Source: Strongylocentrotus droebachiensis | Lineage: Eukaryota; Echinodermata; Echinoidea; Camarodonta; Strongylocentrotidae | DNA length: 64,000 bases | Reading direction: 5' to 3' | NCBI GenBank assembly: GCA_035222895.1 | Contig: JAVYIG010000092.1 | Coordinates: forward strand, 434,001-498,000 | Shown here: positions 48,785 to 57,988 of the stretch, piece after piece | How positions within the stretch are numbered: position 1 is the first letter of the stretch | How the letters are laid out: every line of letters begins with the position of its first letter | Made by a program: the position numbers and the translations under genes | Notes under the pieces: model-generated | Told to the model about the DNA's origin: nothing | Databases searched by the model: none | What the model saw: only the letters and a program-made list of their open reading frames with translations

Positions 48785-49500
48785 TACATGCGAAAAGTTT
48801 TATTTTCTTTCATGTCCCTTGTTTCGTTCGTAGAAAATCTACGAACCCCCTGTAAAGCTCTTTCATGAATATTTATGTAACATGGACCAAAATAGGCCAA
48901 TGAGCGAGATGAGGAAACTGGAGATGATATTTGATTGGTTGAATCAAAGTGTTCGATCACCAAATATAAGGTAGGCAAATTCATGCAAAAAAATATATTC
49001 AAAAAATTGACTTGAAAACACATCAGACAATTAGTCTGAACCGAGTCAGGAGCAAATTTGAAGAAATTATATTTTTAAATGTTGTAAAACCAAAGATATA
49101 AGAAGAAAACTGACCAAGTATCTGTACTAAAAATCGTACATGTAAAATTGGTCGTAGACATTCGACAGCTGAAAATGACGCGCACGGTTGCATTACGTGC
49201 GTTCTCGAATCCAAAATCGTACTTCACACACACACTCTCGCCATACCGCGAATGGTCCATCGTGGGGAGCTAGCCGGCTGAGAGTTTGCCACCGATACCA
49301 ACGCAGCTTCGGAGCTCCGCAGCGCGCAATTTTAGCGGGACTCGGAAAGGTTTGCGGTGGGAAGGCAGCGGTCTAGCTTTTTGCTAGAAGTAGTAGACAG
49401 AATATGAATATGCACGAGGTTGAGAAGGACTCTGTTTGTTCGAGTCGTGCATATTCAGCGATTTCGAGCGATCGGCACTCGATAGCATGAATATTCATAC

Positions 49501-49542
49501 TTTCTGCGGCTCTGCCGCGCATGCGAACAGTCTCTTCGCCAT
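49501..49542 (-). CDS. LAP3: Candidate first coding exon of LAP3
   Basis: The minus strand reads MAKRLFACAAEPQK from an ATG in a good context (AAAATGG) and ends in phase 0 at GTATGA, a weak donor. The next LAP3 exon begins in phase 0, and the join gives a total length and residue offset consistent with human LAP3. There is no direct sequence support for the join, so an unseen exon elsewhere in 47.0-49.8 kb is equally possible. Confidence 0.3.
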
Positions 49543-49627
49543 TTTGAATCGACGCTGCAACAAGGAAGAGTCGTTTGGGTAGTGCTCTGAAAAACCCTTT
49601 TTTTCCCGTCGAAGACTTCTTCAAATT

Positions 49628-49687
49628 ATGAATTCAAGTGATCATTGTTATGCCCTGAGGATTCGTGCACCCTATGATGTAAAAATT
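49628..49687 (+). CDS. Possible first exon of an unknown + strand gene
   Basis: An ATG opens 20 codons (MNSSDHCYALRIRAPYDVKI) followed exactly by a strong donor GTAAGT. It is divergent from the LAP3 exon candidate, 85 bp apart. I do not recognise the peptide and found no matching second exon. Confidence 0.25.
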
Positions 49688-49860
49688 GTAAGTACTCCCT
49701 TTGCAGATTTTAACGATAACGTCGCCCCATTTTTTTTTGTCGAAGCCACCACGACAGTTCGACCGAAGCTCCGACGCTGCGCGCCGGTGTTGGAGCTTCC
49801 CGGAGTTAGGGTAAGACCAGATAACATTATAAAAAAGATATATCCTTCCACCCTCCCATA

Positions 49861-50208
49861 TGTAGTGGTTCAGCCTTAGCCACTACGGCTCTGGCGGCAT
49901 ATGCGCGTAAGTCCCGCATTAGGCGACACCCGCGGTAGTTTCCGCGGGCGTGTTTATTACTGGGAACATCAGATTGAACCTGAGACTGCACGCGACAAGT
50001 ACATACACTGTTGATTGCTCGTCTCTTCTGTCTACTACTTCTAGCATCTAGTGGAGCTCCACTCGTCGGTATAGCTTCGAGCTTCGACGGTACAGCTTCG
50101 AGTATAGTTAGTTCTGCAGTTTATGGTAAGACTAATCCTTATTCTAGTCGTTTATATTGTGTAGTTAAGATTTAGGCCCAGTAAGTTATATTCCGCTCCG
50201 GCTCTACA
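49861..50208 (+). repeat. 5' long terminal repeat
   Basis: It starts TGTAGTGGTTCAGCC and ends CGGCTCTACA. Internal inverted words include CCCGCGGTAGTTTCCGCGGG. I found no difference from the 3' LTR by eye, which implies a recent insertion. Confidence 0.92.
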
Positions 50209-50209
50209 A

Positions 50210-50223
50210 TGGCGTGATCGTTC
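50210..50223 (+). other. Candidate primer-binding site
   Basis: TGGCGTGATCGTTC begins one base after the 5' LTR; TGG complements a tRNA CCA end. I cannot name the tRNA. Confidence 0.4.
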
Positions 50224-50754
50224 TTTTCGGACTTGCGCGAGATATTTTTTTTGTAGCACACGTGTGGGTGACGCCATCTTGTTTGGATTCACTCGTGTAC
50301 TTAAGGGATTTTCAATTTTGGTAAATTAATTCGTGGGGCCTTGTAAGCTTGTTTATTCCCCGTTTGTAGTTGGTTATTGCTGTAGATTAGTAGTTTAGGG
50401 ACTCGTAGGGTATTTTCAGTGCTGTATTCCGATTTTTGGGTACTCATTTCCGTGTTTTGGGGATAATTTTTTGTGGTCGCACACATGTCCGTGCCGCCAT
50501 CTTGAATACGTTCACTTGTGTGTTGAAGGATTTTTTTATTTTTGGAACTTTTTTCGTAGAGCCTTATAAGCTCTTAGTTTTTCATTTCTTGTCTGCTTGG
50601 GGTTGTAGGATAGTTTTTTAGGGACTCGTTGGTATTTTTCCGGCCGTATTTCGATTTTTGGCATCGGTTTCGGTCATTTTTTTGTACTTAAATTTGCCCA
50701 CTTTTTTCTACTCACTAGACTGGTTGTACAGCCGTTTTTTGTAGTTGTGATCCT

Positions 50755-51566
50755 CTCGCCAGAGTTTTATACTGTGGAGATAATTCCACGGTGTTCTTTT
50801 TCGGTGAGGTATAGGGTCGTTTAAGTAGAACTTAGTAGGCTCTAATTAGACTAGTTTCAGCCCTCTCGCCGAAGTATTATTACCGTGGAGATAATTCCAC
50901 GGTGTTTTTCGGTGAGGTATACTAGGGGTATAGGGTTGTTTAAGTAGGAGTAGAGTAGTAGTAGTGAGTAGGAGTCATTAAATTAGTTTCAACCCTCTCG
51001 CCGAAGTATTATTACCGTGGAGATAATTCCACGGTGTTTTTCGGTGAGGTATACTATGGGTATAGGGTTGTTTAAGTAGGAATTTTTTAGTAAGAAACTA
51101 AGTAAGATTATGAAAGAAACTAAGTAAGTTATTAAGTAGGCAATAGGTCTTTCCTGTAAGAAACTAAGTAAGAAACTAAGTAAGCAAGTATTTTCCTTTA
51201 AGAAACTAAGTAAGCAAGAAGTATTTTCCTTGAAGGAACTACGTACGTTAGTAAGTAAGCAAGAAGGAAGGATTGGGTAGGTACCTAAGTGGGATTTTTG
51301 ACTGTCAGTCTTGTTTTGTATATCTGTGGATTTGGGGTTAAATCGTGGGTGGTATTTAATTTCATCTTCATTTCATCATTACTAATATTGTAGACTACGG
51401 CCATCTCGCCGAGCATTATACCGTGGAGATAGTTCCGCGGTGTTTTTCGGTGAGGTATGTTGCCGGTTTAAGTGTAGTCTTTTAGTGTTACTTAGTAGGG
51501 TTTAGTTTTGGCCCGCTCGCTGAAACTGTTCACCGTGGAGATAATTCCGCGGTGTTTTTCGGTGAG
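50755..51566 (+). repeat. Five nested hairpins in the LTR-element leader
   Basis: Copies lie at 50755-50808, 50865-50916, 50997-51048, 51405-51454 and 51516-51566. The consensus outer stem is CTCGCCGAA with TTCGGTGAG, and the inner stem is ACCGTGGA with TCCACGGT around a GATAAT or GATAGT loop. Between copies the stems differ, yet almost every mismatch is a G-U pair (for example TCCGCGGT in copies 4 and 5, ACTGTGGA in copy 1, CTCGCTGAA in copy 5). That pattern fits a structure kept at the RNA level. AAGAAACTAAGTAAG-type tandem repeats fill 51090-51270. Confidence 0.85.
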
Positions 51567-51705
51567 GTTTAGGGTTCAGTATTTTCCTGTCAGGTACTTA
51601 GTAAGCTATTAGGAAACTAAGTATTAAGTAAGCGAGAAGGAAGGATTGTTTGTGTATTTAATTTTATCATTTGGCTATTTAATCGTTGCTGATTTAAAGC
51701 CGGTT

Positions 51706-53112
51706 ATGGCTTCAGCGAAGGTTAACGTGGAGCAGGTACAGGGGGAGGGGACTAAGCAAACCCAGTCTGTCCAGGGTCCCGATCCCGTTTCCCAAACTAC
51801 GGGTGGAGGCCCAGCTGGGCCTATAGCCGGGTCTGCGGCTGAGTCACAGGCTAGGAGCTCGCCGCAACCAGCCGAGCCCTCCGCCGACTACCGGTTTAGG
51901 GACGTTGGCAGTCTACCTTCCAGGGAACCCCCACGAAGTAATAGTTATGTCTCTCCCTCTTCTAGGGAATCCCCACCAGGGGGTCAGGGGGATTACTGGC
52001 CGCAGGGGCGCCGAGATTGGCCCCCTCGTCTGCCAAGGTCGCTTAGTTTCGATGGGAGGACTAGTTGGCATTCCTTTCTCAGGAAATTTACAAGCTATGC
52101 TGCGTCGTGCCAGTGGAGTCCGAGGGAGTGTTTGGATGCTCTGGGCTGGTGTCTGGAAGGGTCTGCGTTGGATTGTTTTTCCAATCTTCGGGATATGGGC
52201 ACTGAGTCGTATTACCCGATGTTGACAGCGATGGGGCGTCGGTTTGGGGCTACCCGATTTCCGGAGGAGGCCATAGCCGAGTTTCGGACGGCTCGCCAAC
52301 TCCCGGAGGAGTCCCTCCTTGGGTGGTCCGACCGGCTCCAGGCTTTGTTTTGTGAAGCTTTTGGGTCTGACCAAAGGGGTGACGGCACTCGGATGGTATT
52401 GCAGCTATGCCAGGGTTGTACGGATAAGGCGGCGGGTTTGACCGCTCTGAATAAACGCCCGAAGTCCGTTGAAGAGGCCCTGGAGGCCATCAGGTGGGCA
52501 CAACACACCCAGCGTGTTGTGTACGGGAGCGAGCCCCGCCGTTTATATCCAGCTCCTCGGCAGCAGGTGCAGCAGACTTGCCTGTACAATCAGGAGGCAG
52601 ACAGTTATGATACAGTTGAGGAGCCGGGAATTTATCGGTATAGGCAACCCTATCGTTCCCCAACAGTTTCCACAGGTCGAGATGTTCCCCGTCCGGCTCC
52701 TGTGGAGGACCGGGGGAAGGACAGTTATGATACAGTTGAGGAGCCGGGAATTTATCGGCATAGGCAACCCTATCGTTCCCCAACAGTTTCCACAGGTCGA
52801 GATGTTCCCCGTCCGGCTCCGGCGGCGGACCGGGGGAATGTCAGCACCCTTCTTGAGGTTCAAGGGAAGGACATAGGCAGTCTGAAGGTGGACATGAGTG
52901 GAGTGAAGAAAGAACTCTCCAGTTTGAGGACACGCATGGACAACATGGATAGTATGTTGGCGGAAGTCTTGAAGACTGTTAAGTCTTTGGAGGTTTCTAT
53001 GCTGTCCCATGCCTGCTCTCTATCTCCCGTGGCTGAAGTTCCGGAAAACCTGGAGGGGTCGGAGAGCGAGGCCGATCTCCGATCTGGAAACCAAGAGGCC
53101 TACAATCAGTGA
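51706..53112 (+). CDS. Gag-like capsid protein of the LTR element
   Basis: From the first in-frame ATG (GTTATGGCT) the ORF gives 468 residues; upstream in-frame codons have only a TTG. The N-terminal 110 residues are Pro/Ser/Gly-rich and low complexity. Residues about 115-275 have the retrotransposon Gag fold pattern: LSFDGRTSWHSFLRKF, CLEGSALDCFSNL, then AIAEFRTARQLPEESLLGWS and a helix-rich end. Residues 299-338 and 339-378 are a near-perfect 40-residue duplication (DSYDTVEEPGIYR). About 379-445 is a likely coiled coil. No CCHC zinc knuckle is visible. The ORF is intact, so particles could in principle form, but no polymerase is encoded. Confidence 0.85.
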   Translation: MASAKVNVEQVQGEGTKQTQSVQGPDPVSQTTGGGPAGPIAGSAAESQARSSPQPAEPSADYRFRDVGSLPSREPPRSNSYVSPSSRESPPGGQGDYWPQGRRDWPPRLPRSLSFDGRTSWHSFLRKFTSYAASCQWSPRECLDALGWCLEGSALDCFSNLRDMGTESYYPMLTAMGRRFGATRFPEEAIAEFRTARQLPEESLLGWSDRLQALFCEAFGSDQRGDGTRMVLQLCQGCTDKAAGLTALNKRPKSVEEALEAIRWAQHTQRVVYGSEPRRLYPAPRQQVQQTCLYNQEADSYDTVEEPGIYRYRQPYRSPTVSTGRDVPRPAPVEDRGKDSYDTVEEPGIYRHRQPYRSPTVSTGRDVPRPAPAADRGNVSTLLEVQGKDIGSLKVDMSGVKKELSSLRTRMDNMDSMLAEVLKTVKSLEVSMLSHACSLSPVAEVPENLEGSESEADLRSGNQEAYNQ

Positions 53113-53669
53113 ATACTAGTGTAAATAATGTTAGTGACCCGCCTGACTCTTCGGTCGGTCCCTTGGACAAAGTAAATAATGTTAGTGACCCGCCTGACTC
53201 TTCGGTCGGTCCCTTGGACAAAGTAAATAATGTTAGTGACCCGCCTGACTCTTCGGTTGGTCCCTTGGACAAGGTAAATAATGTTAGTGACCCGCCTGAC
53301 TCTTCGGTCGGTCCCTTTGTCAAGGTAAATAATGTTAGTGACCCGCCTGACTCTTCGGTCGGTCCCTTTGTCAAGGTAAATAATGTTAGTGACCCGCCGG
53401 ACTCTTCGGTCGGTCCCTTTGTCCAGGTAGTTAATGTTATTGTCGGGGGGGAGGAGGTACATATGTACTATGGAACGGATTCCAGGGCAGCCTGTATCCA
53501 GGGAGTTTGTGTCGCTAGGACGGCCGTGGTGCCCCCTTCTAGTGGGAAGCGGGTGAGATGTAGGGTTGTTGGGAGTCCAGGGCTCCAGAGTAAGGACCTT
53601 TCCCTTTTCCAGCCCACCCACAGGCTCCCATTTTGGATTCCTTGGATCGTGTTTGATCGGGGAAAATAA
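53109..53669 (+). CDS. Short overlapping ORF with 17-residue repeats and a pol-like remnant
   Basis: It lies in the -1 frame relative to Gag and overlaps its stop; there is no ATG at the start, so it would need a GTG or a -1 frameshift. Six 51-bp units (from 53121) encode VNNVSDPPDSSVGPLDK variants. After them, VNVIVGGEEVHMYY and ARTAVVPPSSGKRVRCRV resemble the linker between protease and reverse transcriptase in Ty3/Gypsy Pol. The frame then ends. I read this as the stump left by deletion of pol; whether it is translated is unknown. Confidence 0.5.
   Translation: MNTSVNNVSDPPDSSVGPLDKVNNVSDPPDSSVGPLDKVNNVSDPPDSSVGPLDKVNNVSDPPDSSVGPFVKVNNVSDPPDSSVGPFVKVNNVSDPPDSSVGPFVQVVNVIVGGEEVHMYYGTDSRAACIQGVCVARTAVVPPSSGKRVRCRVVGSPGLQSKDLSLFQPTHRLPFWIPWIVFDRGK
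53121..53426 (+). repeat. 51-bp minisatellite, six units
   Basis: Units begin at 53121, 53172, 53223, 53274, 53325 and 53376. The period is a multiple of three, so both strands stay open; long antisense ORFs here are a side effect. Units drift from CTTGGACAAA to CTTTGTCAAG. Confidence 0.9.
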
Positions 53670-54202
53670 CATATTTGTCTTAAATATATATTATGGTTCA
53701 CTATCAAAGCCATTCACAACGGCTCGTCCGCAAGGACATGGTGCCGGTTCCATTTTGGATTCCTCGGATCATGTTTGATCGGGGGAAAGAACATGTTTGT
53801 TATATATATTTTAGTTCACTTTTGTTTACAGAATATGATTATGTTTTGGGGGAGTAATTCCTCTGGATCTGCTTGATGGTGTTGTGGGCCTGGGTGCCCT
53901 GAATGATATCAGGAACTTGCCGGCAGTGGCTATTGTGCCCCCGGGGGCCGAGTGGCCCAGAGAATGTAATCTTATTTTGTTGAAGTGTTTTCACCTTCTA
54001 TATCATTTTCCATCTGATTTCAGTGATCTGCTTTTATCATTCTAATACTTCTTATATGCACCGTTTGGACTGCCTGTAGGGAGCCGTTTGGCTCTCATGT
54101 GGGACTGCCCAGTTTCTGGACATTGTACCATCCAAACTGCACTTGGGGAATGGGGAGCCATTGGGCTCTTCCCCTTTTCTGCACACTTATTGCCATTCAT
54201 CG

Positions 54203-54264
54203 TTTACCGTAAATAACGTTGTATAAACCGCCCTCGTGTATTAACCGCACCCCTCTTTTTCGCC

Positions 54265-54302
<38 letters not shown>

Positions 54303-54735
54303 TTTTTTTTTTTTTTTTTTTTGCCGAGATTTTTTTTTTTTGTGTGTAAGATCATTACGGTACTGTAAATTAAAAAACAGTAGGGACCTAGGATAGAACC
54401 TTGTGGTACACCATGTAATAGAAGAAAAATTGGAGGAATTATTATTATAAACTACATATTGAGATCTATCAGAAAGATTACTTTCAAACCAAGATGACAG
54501 ACAAATTTGAGTATTGTTCTAGTTTCCGAGTGGTGAGTCAACACACCGATTACCGAGCTGGGAGACATTGCCAGGCATAGCGCCAGGTGGAGGGGCATAA
54601 ATTGAAACTTAAAAAAAAAAAAAAAAAATTTTTTTTTTTTTGTTTTTTTGGTGTACCGTGTATAAACCGCACCCCCGACTTTGAAATTTTTTCGGCGGCA
54701 AAAAAGTGCGGTTTATACACCGTTATATACGGTAT
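54203..54735. mobile_element. Inserted repeat with poly(A)/poly(T) tracts inside the LTR element
   Basis: GTATAAACCGC and CGCACCCC words, long A and T runs (54269-54322, 54610-54641), and a short palindrome GTATAAACCGCACCCCCGAC with GTGCGGTTTATACACCG at 54658-54721 suggest one or two small MITEs landed here. No coding capacity. Confidence 0.5.
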
Positions 54736-54786
54736 GTTGATCACTCACTCTCATGCTCGGTCACCTTGGGAATTTAATGTAATGCC

Positions 54787-54977
54787 CCGGTTAATCCCTT
54801 ATGCCCGTGCCAAGACGTTTTGCAATTTGTCATTATGTATAACCGGCACGGTAAGGGTTAACTGGTATATTTCTGTTTCTTTATGACTGTAATGCCCCGG
54901 TTAATCCCTTACGCCCGTGCCAGGACTGCTATTCTTTGTCATTTACACGTGACACCGGCACGGTAAGGGTTAACTGG
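54787..54977 (+). repeat. Duplicated bulged hairpin near the 3' LTR
   Basis: Two units, 54787-54865 and 54897-54977, each pair CCGGTTAATCCCTTA plus CCGTGCC with GGCACGGTAAGGGTTAACTG. Both keep the same bulges and the same G-U pair while the loops differ. Confidence 0.7.
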
Positions 54978-55002
54978 TATATTTCTGTTTGTAACCAGAA
55001 TG

Positions 55003-55140
55003 GAAACCATTATGGTTATGGGATTGACTAGTTATATTATATAGTTGTATATTTTATGCATCATTATGGCTATGGGATTGACTAGTTATATTATATAGTC
55101 GTATATTTCATGCACTATTATGGCTATGGGATTGGGTCTC
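55003..55140 (+). repeat. ~57-bp tandem repeat before the 3' LTR
   Basis: ATTATGGCTATGGGATTGAC followed by TAGTTATATTATATAGT recurs two and a half times. It is noncoding. Confidence 0.75.
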
Positions 55141-55379
55141 TATACACATGTATTTTTCATAATATTTCCGGTACCAAATTTTGGAATACAGTATATTTTT
55201 GGGTATGATAAAGGCGCCCGCCCTCTGGAAAGGCCAAGACTTCACCGGTGCTGGCAGGGAGGGTCCTTGACCCATCCGCCAGCGGGAACGGCGTGACCCC
55301 GCACTGCGGTACGGGAGTAGTTTTAAGTTAGTTTTAGTTTAGTTTAAGTTGGGCTTTAAACTCATTAAGTGGGGAATAA

Positions 55380-55727
55380 TGTAGTGGTTCAGCCTTAGCC
55401 ACTACGGCTCTGGCGGCATATGCGCGTAAGTCCCGCATTAGGCGACACCCGCGGTAGTTTCCGCGGGCGTGTTTATTACTGGGAACATCAGATTGAACCT
55501 GAGACTGCACGCGACAAGTACATACACTGTTGATTGCTCGTCTCTTCTGTCTACTACTTCTAGCATCTAGTGGAGCTCCACTCGTCGGTATAGCTTCGAG
55601 CTTCGACGGTACAGCTTCGAGTATAGTTAGTTCTGCAGTTTATGGTAAGACTAATCCTTATTCTAGTCGTTTATATTGTGTAGTTAAGATTTAGGCCCAG
55701 TAAGTTATATTCCGCTCCGGCTCTACA
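55380..55727 (+). repeat. 3' long terminal repeat
   Basis: It has the same length and sequence as the 5' LTR. A purine-rich AAGTGGGGAATAA at 55367-55379 just before it is the likely polypurine tract. Confidence 0.92.
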
Positions 55728-55917
55728 CATATCCAAGTTTTGGGCTGATTATTGCCGACCCACTGCAGCAAGGCCATTCAGATTTTTGTACGAGCACGAA
55801 GCGCCCTCTAGTGCCCCATGCATGTGCCTATATATTATAAGGCAAGTGTTATGAATCATACATGAGAATAAGCTCGTCACACATACGATACACATAATAT
55901 GAATAATGATGAGTTCA

Positions 55918-56044
55918 CCAGTGATGATAGGCGCTCGGGCTGACGCCCGCGCCGATGTCAGTCTCCATAACGTATATTTGCCATAAAGCCCGACGCATAT
56001 CGGATAGGCTACCCCGACCCCGGGCCCGTGTCGGAGCTCCCTGG
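55918..56044. repeat. Inverted partner of 48666-48784
   Basis: It carries GCGCTCGGGCTGACGCCCGC, GATGTCAGTCTCC and GACGCATATCGGATAGGCTA. It runs directly into the palindrome at 56046. Confidence 0.65.
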
Positions 56045-56045
56045 A

Positions 56046-56799
56046 CTAGCCTTAAGGGCTCTCTCGAAATGTTTTTTTAATGATATTATTCGAGAGAGCC
56101 TTAAACGGCTCCCATACCCCTGCACGGAGAGGCATGTAAACAAAACTCAAAAGTGGTCCAAAATCACACTTTCGCGCACCCGACCAATATTGGACAGTGG
56201 CTTTGATAAATTTTGTCGTAGTTTTGGTCTTAATTAGCGCTTTAATTTCAAAATCGGATCTAAAAATAACAAAATAAGAGCAATTTTCTTACCAGACCGA
56301 TACAGCTCAGCTCCCTTTTCACGTGTACCGTGTGAATTCACGATGTCTACACAATGGTGATGACCTCTGACTAGCACTTCGTAAATGTGCTGCTTCCGTA
56401 TAATGCGCTGAATAACACTCATACAGCGCATTATACGGAAGCAGCACAATTTACCCACAATTACGGAAGTGCCAGTCAGAGGTCATCACCATTGTGTAGA
56501 CATCGTGAATTCACACGGTACACGTGAAAAGGGAGCTGAGCTGTATCGGTCTGGTAAGAAAATTGCTCTTATTTTGTTATTTTTAGATCCGATTTTGAAA
56601 TTAAAGCGCTAATTAAGACCAAAACTACGACAAAATTTATCAAAGCCACTGTCCAATATTGGTCGGGTGCGCGAAAGTGTGATTTTGGACCACTTTTGAG
56701 TTTTGTTTACATGCCTCTCCGTGCAGGGGTATGGGAGCCGTTTAAGGCTCTCTCGAATAATATCATTAAAAAAACATTTCGAGAGAGCCCTTAAGGCTA
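56046..56799. mobile_element. 754-bp near-perfect palindrome
   Basis: Arms 56046-56410 and 56422-56799 meet at GCGCTGAATAACACTCATACAGCGC. They share AGCCTTAAGGGCTCTCTCGA, CATACCCCTGCACGGAGAGG and GACATCGTGAATTCACACGG. A short inverted repeat also lies inside each outer end (GGCTCTCTCGA with TCGAGAGAGCC). No coding capacity. Confidence 0.8.
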
Positions 56800-57069
56800 C
56801 CCTGGACGGCTGGAGTTACTGAGCCAGGCTGAATTTGAGAGTTAGGCGCACGTCCGCGACTGGCTCAACTTTATACAAAAAAGACACACACATCACCCTT
56901 TTCGAGTCCAAACTACCATTACCTCAGCATTTCCAATAGACGAGTAGAACCTCCCCCATCTTGGACCATTTAATGAGTGATATCGGCTGTGTAAGATGAG
57001 ACGTCGACATAGTCGCATGGAAGCTGCCATCTTGGATGATGCATTTGCGCATGCGTGAAAAAGAGGATC

Positions 57070-57135
57070 CAGCTAATGAGATTTATATAGCGCCATTATC
57101 CATTTTAATTAAATGCTCAAGGCGCTTCAAAATAT
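57070..57135 (-). repeat. SINE tail fragment
   Basis: ATTTATATAGCGCC, then CTCAAGGCGCTTCAAAATAT, resembles the AGCGCTT tails of the SINEs at 43213 and 46028. Confidence 0.4.
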
Positions 57136-57775
57136 TAGGGAACACATTACATCATGACAAAGAATCGTGTACATTTACATAAGAAAGAAAATGCAAAAAT
57201 GAAAGAATGAATGTCTGTCTTCAAAACGCAAAATTAAACAAATAGAACTAATAGCTCAATGTTCACAAAGTCAGAGAGATACATTACATTACCTCTTTAC
57301 CTATGTAGGGAAATCCAACCTTGAGAGCAAACTAGTCTTCTCTAAAAAAAAATTCAGAAAGTAGACTGTTAAAAGTTTCATTTAAATTGGAAAAAAAGTG
57401 AGAAAGTTATGGATTTTTGAAACTTTGTATATAATTATCACCATTATATAGGCTGAGTCGGTAGGCCAATTTTTTTCTGCGATGTAATGGCGGACAACTT
57501 TCCCATTTGTTCCACACAAAATGACTAGGCCTACAATTTCATTTTTTTCTTCAAAAACGTTTGACTCGGGAGGGTCTTTTTGTCTAGAAGACCTATGATA
57601 AATATGCTATCTATATTTGGTTATGGATATTTTATTTTTTGGCCCTCGAAAATTTGCAAAATCGCAAAATAAATGTTCATTATTCGTACGTAGTTCATAA
57701 TTATGTGAATGATGTAAATTGTTATGTATATGTAATTTGCTTTCTTTCTGTAATGGAACAGCCATGCCCTTTGTA

Positions 57776-57985
57776 GAGGTGCTGTGGTCTATTGGACAAG
57801 TCACCCGACTGCAGATCACAAAGTACAGGGTTCGAGTTCCACCGCAGCACTATTGTCCTTTGCAAAGTCGTTCATCTACATTTGCCACTCTTCACCCAGG
57901 TGGGGTACCCGGTAGGATGCGAAAGTTAATGTGGTTGAATGAGCACGTGTGCGCTTGTAAAATGGCGACTGGCCGGGATGCTCCA
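57776..57985 (+). mobile_element. tRNA-derived SINE, + strand
   Basis: The head has an A box (TGGTCTATTGG) and a consensus B box (GGTTCGAGTTCC), then CACCGCAGCACT. The body carries CACTCTTCACCCAGGTGGGG, TACCCGGTAGGATGCGAAAG as in the 40508 copy. It lacks the 3' tail. It is not a working tRNA: the anticodon arm and acceptor pairing are poor. Confidence 0.75.
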
Positions 57986-57988
57986 CCA

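Larger units (their letters stand above)
49861..55727 (+). mobile_element. Non-autonomous LTR retrotransposon with Gag only (TR-GAG-like)
   Basis: Two 348-bp LTRs (49861-50208 and 55380-55727) begin TG and end CA, and read as identical throughout. CATA flanks both ends (49857-49860 and 55728-55731). The 5.2-kb interior has a 1.5-kb structured leader, a Gag ORF, a short overlapping ORF, and then noncoding sequence with a nested insertion and hairpin repeats. No reverse transcriptase, RNase H or integrase frame is present on either strand. It therefore depends on enzymes from another element. The Gag resembles the Ty3/Gypsy type. Confidence 0.9.

Noticed and set aside
51913-53010. Long minus-strand ORFs opposite Gag
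   Set aside because: They are shadows of the GC-rich Gag frame and its 120-bp and 51-bp repeats; no family motif is present.
53106-53672. 188-codon minus-strand ORF with VRRVTNIIYLDKGTDRR repeats
   Set aside because: The 51-bp repeat has a period divisible by three and leaves both strands open; the antisense frame ends in LTR-element noncoding sequence.
49861-55727. Complete retrovirus-like provirus
   Set aside because: There is no reverse transcriptase, integrase or envelope frame; only Gag and a short repeat ORF are present.
57776-57850. Possible tRNA gene
   Set aside because: A and B boxes are present but the cloverleaf is poor and a SINE body follows, so it is a SINE head.
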